Shown: in pieces, positions 5,003 through 7,351 of the stretch
Numbering within the stretch: the first letter of the stretch is position 1
Layout: the number at the start of each line of letters is the position of its first letter
Origin: Holzapfeliella saturejae
GTDB lineage: Bacteria > Bacillota > Bacilli > Lactobacillales > Lactobacillaceae
Assembly (NCBI RefSeq): GCF_037546065.1
Contig: NZ_JAWMWG010000002.1
Location: forward strand, 1 to 7,351
Length of the DNA: 7,351 nt
Direction: 5' to 3'
Program-made: the position numbers and the translations under genes
Notes under the pieces: model-generated
Databases searched by the model: none
What the model saw: only the letters and a program-made list of their open reading frames with translations
What the model was told of the DNA's origin: nothing

Positions 5003-5031
5003 TGGACCCTCTCTCAATTTTATCGTATACT
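5003..5031 (+). promoter_or_regulatory. Restriction-modification promoter with predicted GGNNCC target on the -35
   Basis: A -10 TATACT (5026-5031) lies exactly 17 bp after TGGACC (5003-5008), which matches four of six -35 bases. GGACCC (5004-5009) is a GGNNCC sequence, the predicted target of this very system, so methylation could alter promoter strength. The promoter assignment is moderate; the overlap itself is read directly. Confidence 0.5.
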
Positions 5032-5066
5032 GAATTATCAAATATTCCCAAAGGAGAATTACATTT

Positions 5067-6332
5067 ATGAAAAAAATTAAATATATCGACTTATTTTGCG
5101 GAATTGGAGGACTACGTTTAGGCTTTGAGCAAGCTTTAAAAGAATTAAATATTAAAGGAGAATGTCTTTTTTCAAGCGAAATAAAACCTAGCGCTATAAA
5201 AGTATACAAACAAAATTTCCCCAAAAGTAATATTTCAGGAGATATAACCAAAATATGTGAGAAAGATATTCCAAATTTTGATTTCTTACTAGCAGGTTTT
5301 CCCTGCCAAGCCTTTTCTTCAGCTGGCAAACAATTAGGATTTGAAGACACTAGAGGAACTCTTTTCTTCGATATAGCTAGGATATTAAAAGAAAAAAAAC
5401 CAACAGGATTTATCCTAGAAAATGTAGAAGGTTTAGTCAACCATGATAAAGGAAAGACGTTTAGAGTGATAAAATCTATACTATCTGATTTAGGCTATAT
5501 CTTATCTTATAAAGTAATTAATGGAGCGGATTTTTCTCTAGCCCAATCAAGAAAAAGAATATATATAGTCGGTAATAAAAAAGAAAAAATTACCATTGAT
5601 GACTACAACCCTAAGACTAGTATTTTAAATAATATATTAGAAAAAGATGTTGAGGTAAGTGAAACAGAATTTACAAAACAGTTGCTGTCTCACTTTAAAT
5701 TAAAAGATTTATATGGCAAATCAATAAAAGATAAACGAGGTGGGATTAACAACATTCATAGTTGGGATATTGAGTTAAAGGGAGAAATTTCCTATGATCA
5801 AAAAAACCTATTAGAAATTTTATTAAAAGAAAGACGAAAAAAGCACTGGGCTGAAAAAATTGGAATCACATGGATGGACGGAATGCCCTTAACTTTTGAA
5901 CAAATACAGTCTTTTTTTCAACATCCAAAACTAAAACCCATGCTTAATGATTTAGTAAATAAAGGGTATCTTAAGTATGAACATCCAAAAGAAAGAATTG
6001 GAAATAAGCGTGTTCCTGACATTGAAAAACCTAAAGGATATAACATAGTTACAGGAAAACTTTCATTTGAGTACAGTAAAATATTATCACCGTATGAAAC
6101 AACGCCTACACTAGTTGCAACTGATGTAAGCAGACTGGGAATCCCTTCTGAAAATCCTATAGGAATAAGGACATTAACTACTAGAGAAGGATTAAGACTA
6201 TTCGGTTTTCCAGAAAACTATGATATGAATTATGTAAACAAAAGAGAAGCATTTGATCTTTTAGGTAACACCGTATGTGTCCCCGTTATAAAATACGTTT
6301 CATATAAACAGTTGTTATCACTTAAAGATTAA
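5067..6332 (+). CDS. Cytosine-5 DNA methyltransferase of a type II R-M system (M.NgoBV/M.NlaIV-like)
   Basis: Transfers a methyl group from S-adenosylmethionine to C5 of cytosine in the recognition site, protecting the plasmid and host from the partner nuclease. Conserved m5C motifs appear in order: I, IDLFCGIGG (7-15); IV, GFPCQ with catalytic Cys80; VI, ENVEG (118-122); VIII, QSRKR (160-164); IX, RTLTTREGLRLFGFP (368-382); X, LLGNTVCVP with Gly400-Asn401. The ~200 residues between VIII and IX form the target-recognition domain, including RRKKHWAEKIGITWMDGMPL. The length of 421 matches complete enzymes. There is no added N-terminal HTH, so control by a regulator domain in the enzyme is unlikely. 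AAGGAG (5051-5056) precedes the ATG. The endonuclease gene follows after 29 nt. GGNNCC specificity is inferred mainly from the partner. Confidence 0.93.
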   Translation: MKKIKYIDLFCGIGGLRLGFEQALKELNIKGECLFSSEIKPSAIKVYKQNFPKSNISGDITKICEKDIPNFDFLLAGFPCQAFSSAGKQLGFEDTRGTLFFDIARILKEKKPTGFILENVEGLVNHDKGKTFRVIKSILSDLGYILSYKVINGADFSLAQSRKRIYIVGNKKEKITIDDYNPKTSILNNILEKDVEVSETEFTKQLLSHFKLKDLYGKSIKDKRGGINNIHSWDIELKGEISYDQKNLLEILLKERRKKHWAEKIGITWMDGMPLTFEQIQSFFQHPKLKPMLNDLVNKGYLKYEHPKERIGNKRVPDIEKPKGYNIVTGKLSFEYSKILSPYETTPTLVATDVSRLGIPSENPIGIRTLTTREGLRLFGFPENYDMNYVNKREAFDLLGNTVCVPVIKYVSYKQLLSLKD

Positions 6333-6361
6333 TTTAACATAAAAATAAAAAGGATGTTTTT

Positions 6362-7042
6362 ATGTTAAATATTACCGATGTTTATAATCGACTAAAAGAA
6401 GAAGTAAAAGATGAAAAAGGACTAATAAAATTTAGCCTTGGAAGTATATCAATTGAAATCCATGGAAAAGATAGTATGGGAAATCTAATTCAAGAGTGGC
6501 TAGGACACTGGTTTCAAAAAACTAATATTAGCTATGAAGTCTTAGAAAACACACAAGAATTTCCGGACTACTTATTACAATTAGATGGGGAAAACACAAC
6601 TTACTTGGAAATCAAAAGCTGGAATTATAATAATAGTCCTGCTTTTGATTTAGCTAATTTTGATTCTTATATAAATTCGTTAAGTAATAACCCTAAAAAA
6701 ATAGACGCCGACTATCTTATATTTGGGTATGAAATTAATGAGCAGGGATTTAAAATTAAAGATATTTTTCTAAAAAAAATATGGGAACTAGAAGGTCCCG
6801 CAAAGAATTATCCTGTTAGAATTCAGGTAAAAAAAGGTGTTGTGTACAATCTTAGACCAATAAATTTTAAATCAGATAACACCGAATCGTTTGCTACTCG
6901 ATTAGAATTTTTTAACCATTTAATAGATACTAGAATAATGTTTAAAAACCAAGGAAAAAAAGCTCAAACTGAAGAAGAAATTAGAAGCTGGGGTGAAGAA
7001 ATCAAAGATTTTTACAAAAAACAGACAGGAAATAATATGTAA
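6362..7042 (+). CDS. Type II restriction endonuclease, NgoBV/NlaIV family (predicted GGNNCC)
   Basis: Cuts unmethylated DNA at its target, giving phage resistance and killing cells that lose the plasmid. The 226 residues resemble R.NgoBV: LIQEWLGHWF (42-51), FPDYLL (67-72), YLEIKSW (81-87), FDLANFDSY (95-103), ADYLIFGYE (116-124) and a LKKIW segment. The active site fits PD-(D/E)XK: Asp69, then Glu83-x-Lys85, with Glu45 on an N-terminal helix as a possible extra ligand. Start choice: AAAAGGA lies 8 nt before the ATG, and the N-terminus (ITDVYNRLKEE) aligns with family members. It is downstream of its methyltransferase in the same operon, so protection is made before attack. A large hairpin ends the operon. 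The family call rests on remembered motif similarity, not a search; specificity could differ from GGNNCC. Confidence 0.88.
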   Translation: MLNITDVYNRLKEEVKDEKGLIKFSLGSISIEIHGKDSMGNLIQEWLGHWFQKTNISYEVLENTQEFPDYLLQLDGENTTYLEIKSWNYNNSPAFDLANFDSYINSLSNNPKKIDADYLIFGYEINEQGFKIKDIFLKKIWELEGPAKNYPVRIQVKKGVVYNLRPINFKSDNTESFATRLEFFNHLIDTRIMFKNQGKKAQTEEEIRSWGEEIKDFYKKQTGNNM

Positions 7043-7049
7043 AACAAGT

Positions 7050-7109
7050 TAAATTAAAACAAAAGCATCATTAGGTTCTTGATTCTGTAATGACTTTTAT
7101 TTTAATTTA
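7050..7109 (+). terminator. Long hairpin terminating the restriction-modification operon
   Basis: TAAATTAAAACAAAAG plus CATCATTA (7050-7073) pairs with TAATGACTTTTATTTTAATTTA in part (7088-7109): about 21 pairs with one C-A mismatch, a 2-nt bulge and a 14-nt loop. It begins 7 nt after the endonuclease stop. Low GC and no clean T tail make its strength uncertain. The rest of the gap, to 7180, shows only a small palindrome (7146-7161). Confidence 0.55.
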
Positions 7110-7179
7110 CATCATGATTTTTGAAACTTATTATAGACAACCATGTATAGAGATTTCTATATTTACTTCAGGAAACTCG

Positions 7180-7234
7180 CATTCCCCGATACGTTTTTGA
7201 GCACAAAAAAAGAGCCTAACTAGGCTCTTTTTTT
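7180..7234. repeat. Cassette-flanking repeat, copy C
   Basis: CATTCCCCGATACGTTTTTG, GAGCAC, then an A-rich GAGCC hairpin: the same block as 342-395 with one A-to-G change and two fewer A. It lies immediately 3' of the C-terminal HesB-like fragment, as copies A and B lie 3' of their genes. The block further left (TACTTC at 7164-7169) weakly resembles copy B. Confidence 0.75.
7205..7234 (-). terminator. Rho-independent terminator of the HesB-like gene
   Basis: The A-rich AGAGCCT arm (7205-7217) pairs with AGGCTCT and its T-rich extension (7222-7234), loop AACT. On the minus strand the A-rich arm supplies the T tail directly behind the tandem stop codons at 7238-7233. Same stem as the csp terminator at 371-395. 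Confidence 0.85.
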
Positions 7235-7235
7235 A

Positions 7236-7351
7236 TTATTCGTTCTCTGTGCTAGAAACAGCACCATCAAGTACACCACTATCATCACTTAAGACAAGAG
7301 AAGCATTTTTGTAATCCAAAACAAGATTTTCACCTAAGAAGGCTGATTCTT
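7236..7351 (-). CDS. HesB/YqkB-like protein, C-terminal part (enters at right edge)
   Basis: Read on the minus strand from GAA at 7349 there are 37 codons and then TAA at 7238-7236, with a second TAA directly behind. The residues ESAFLGENLVLDYKNASLVL, followed by SDDSGVLDG, match the C-terminal end of YqkB/HesB-like proteins (FLGENLVLDYKNA, then GVLDG). No cysteine is present. It is best explained as the tail of the gene that begins at 228, joined through the circular junction: the fused product would be about 114 residues, a normal family length. In the direct join the two parts are offset by one base within a run of six A. A terminator hairpin begins right after the stop codons. Alternatively this is a separate homologous gene cut by the window edge, which I find less likely. 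Confidence 0.65.
   Translation of the reverse strand, partial: ESAFLGENLVLDYKNASLVLSDDSGVLDGAVSSTENE

Noticed and set aside
4976..5440. 154-codon minus-strand frame opposite the methyltransferase start
   Set aside because: Antisense to the conserved motifs I-VI of the methyltransferase and to its promoter; no ribosome site or family match.

Overview
The window looks like a whole small mobilizable plasmid from Lactococcus or a close relative, opened at an arbitrary point. Three things point to this host. The replication initiator is a RepB of the lactococcal theta-replicating (Rep_3) type. Its origin carries the typical 22-bp tandem iterons. The DNA is AT-rich with low-GC Gram-positive signals (AGGAGG-type ribosome sites, A/T-flanked terminators). 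Circularity is inferred: the minus-strand gene running off the left edge and the minus-strand gene entering at the right edge read as the two halves of one HesB/YqkB-like protein. The join is contiguous except for a one-base frame offset inside a poly-A run.

Layout. Positions 1-1344 (plus the right-hand 7236-7351) form a minus-strand accessory block: a HesB-like protein, a CspA-family cold-shock protein, and an unrecognised single-pass membrane protein. Copies of a short repeat lie downstream of all three genes, so the block looks like a row of one-gene cassettes. Positions 1455-1709 are the replication origin: 11-bp-phased TCTTTTA repeats, a small palindrome, four and a half 22-bp iterons, and an inverted iteron copy inside the repB promoter. 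Positions 1710-2837 hold repB and a small coiled-coil gene coupled to it. Positions 2838-3185 have no gene; they carry three hairpins and then a strong hairpin and promoter that form the likely oriT of the MobV relaxase gene (3186-4973). Positions 5003-7109 are a complete type II restriction-modification cassette with its own promoter: a cytosine-5 methyltransferase, an NgoBV/NlaIV-family endonuclease (predicted target GGNNCC) and a terminator.

How the parts work together. RepB and the iterons maintain the plasmid. The relaxase and oriT let a helper conjugative element move it. The restriction-modification pair gives phage resistance and selects for plasmid retention. The cold-shock and HesB-like genes are plausible stress-fitness cargo. 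The most interesting signals are a predicted GGNNCC site lying on the -35 element of the restriction-modification promoter (one of only two such sites I found by eye, both inside the cassette), the repeat-bounded cassette pattern, and the in-frame A AAA AAG sequence at the circular junction.
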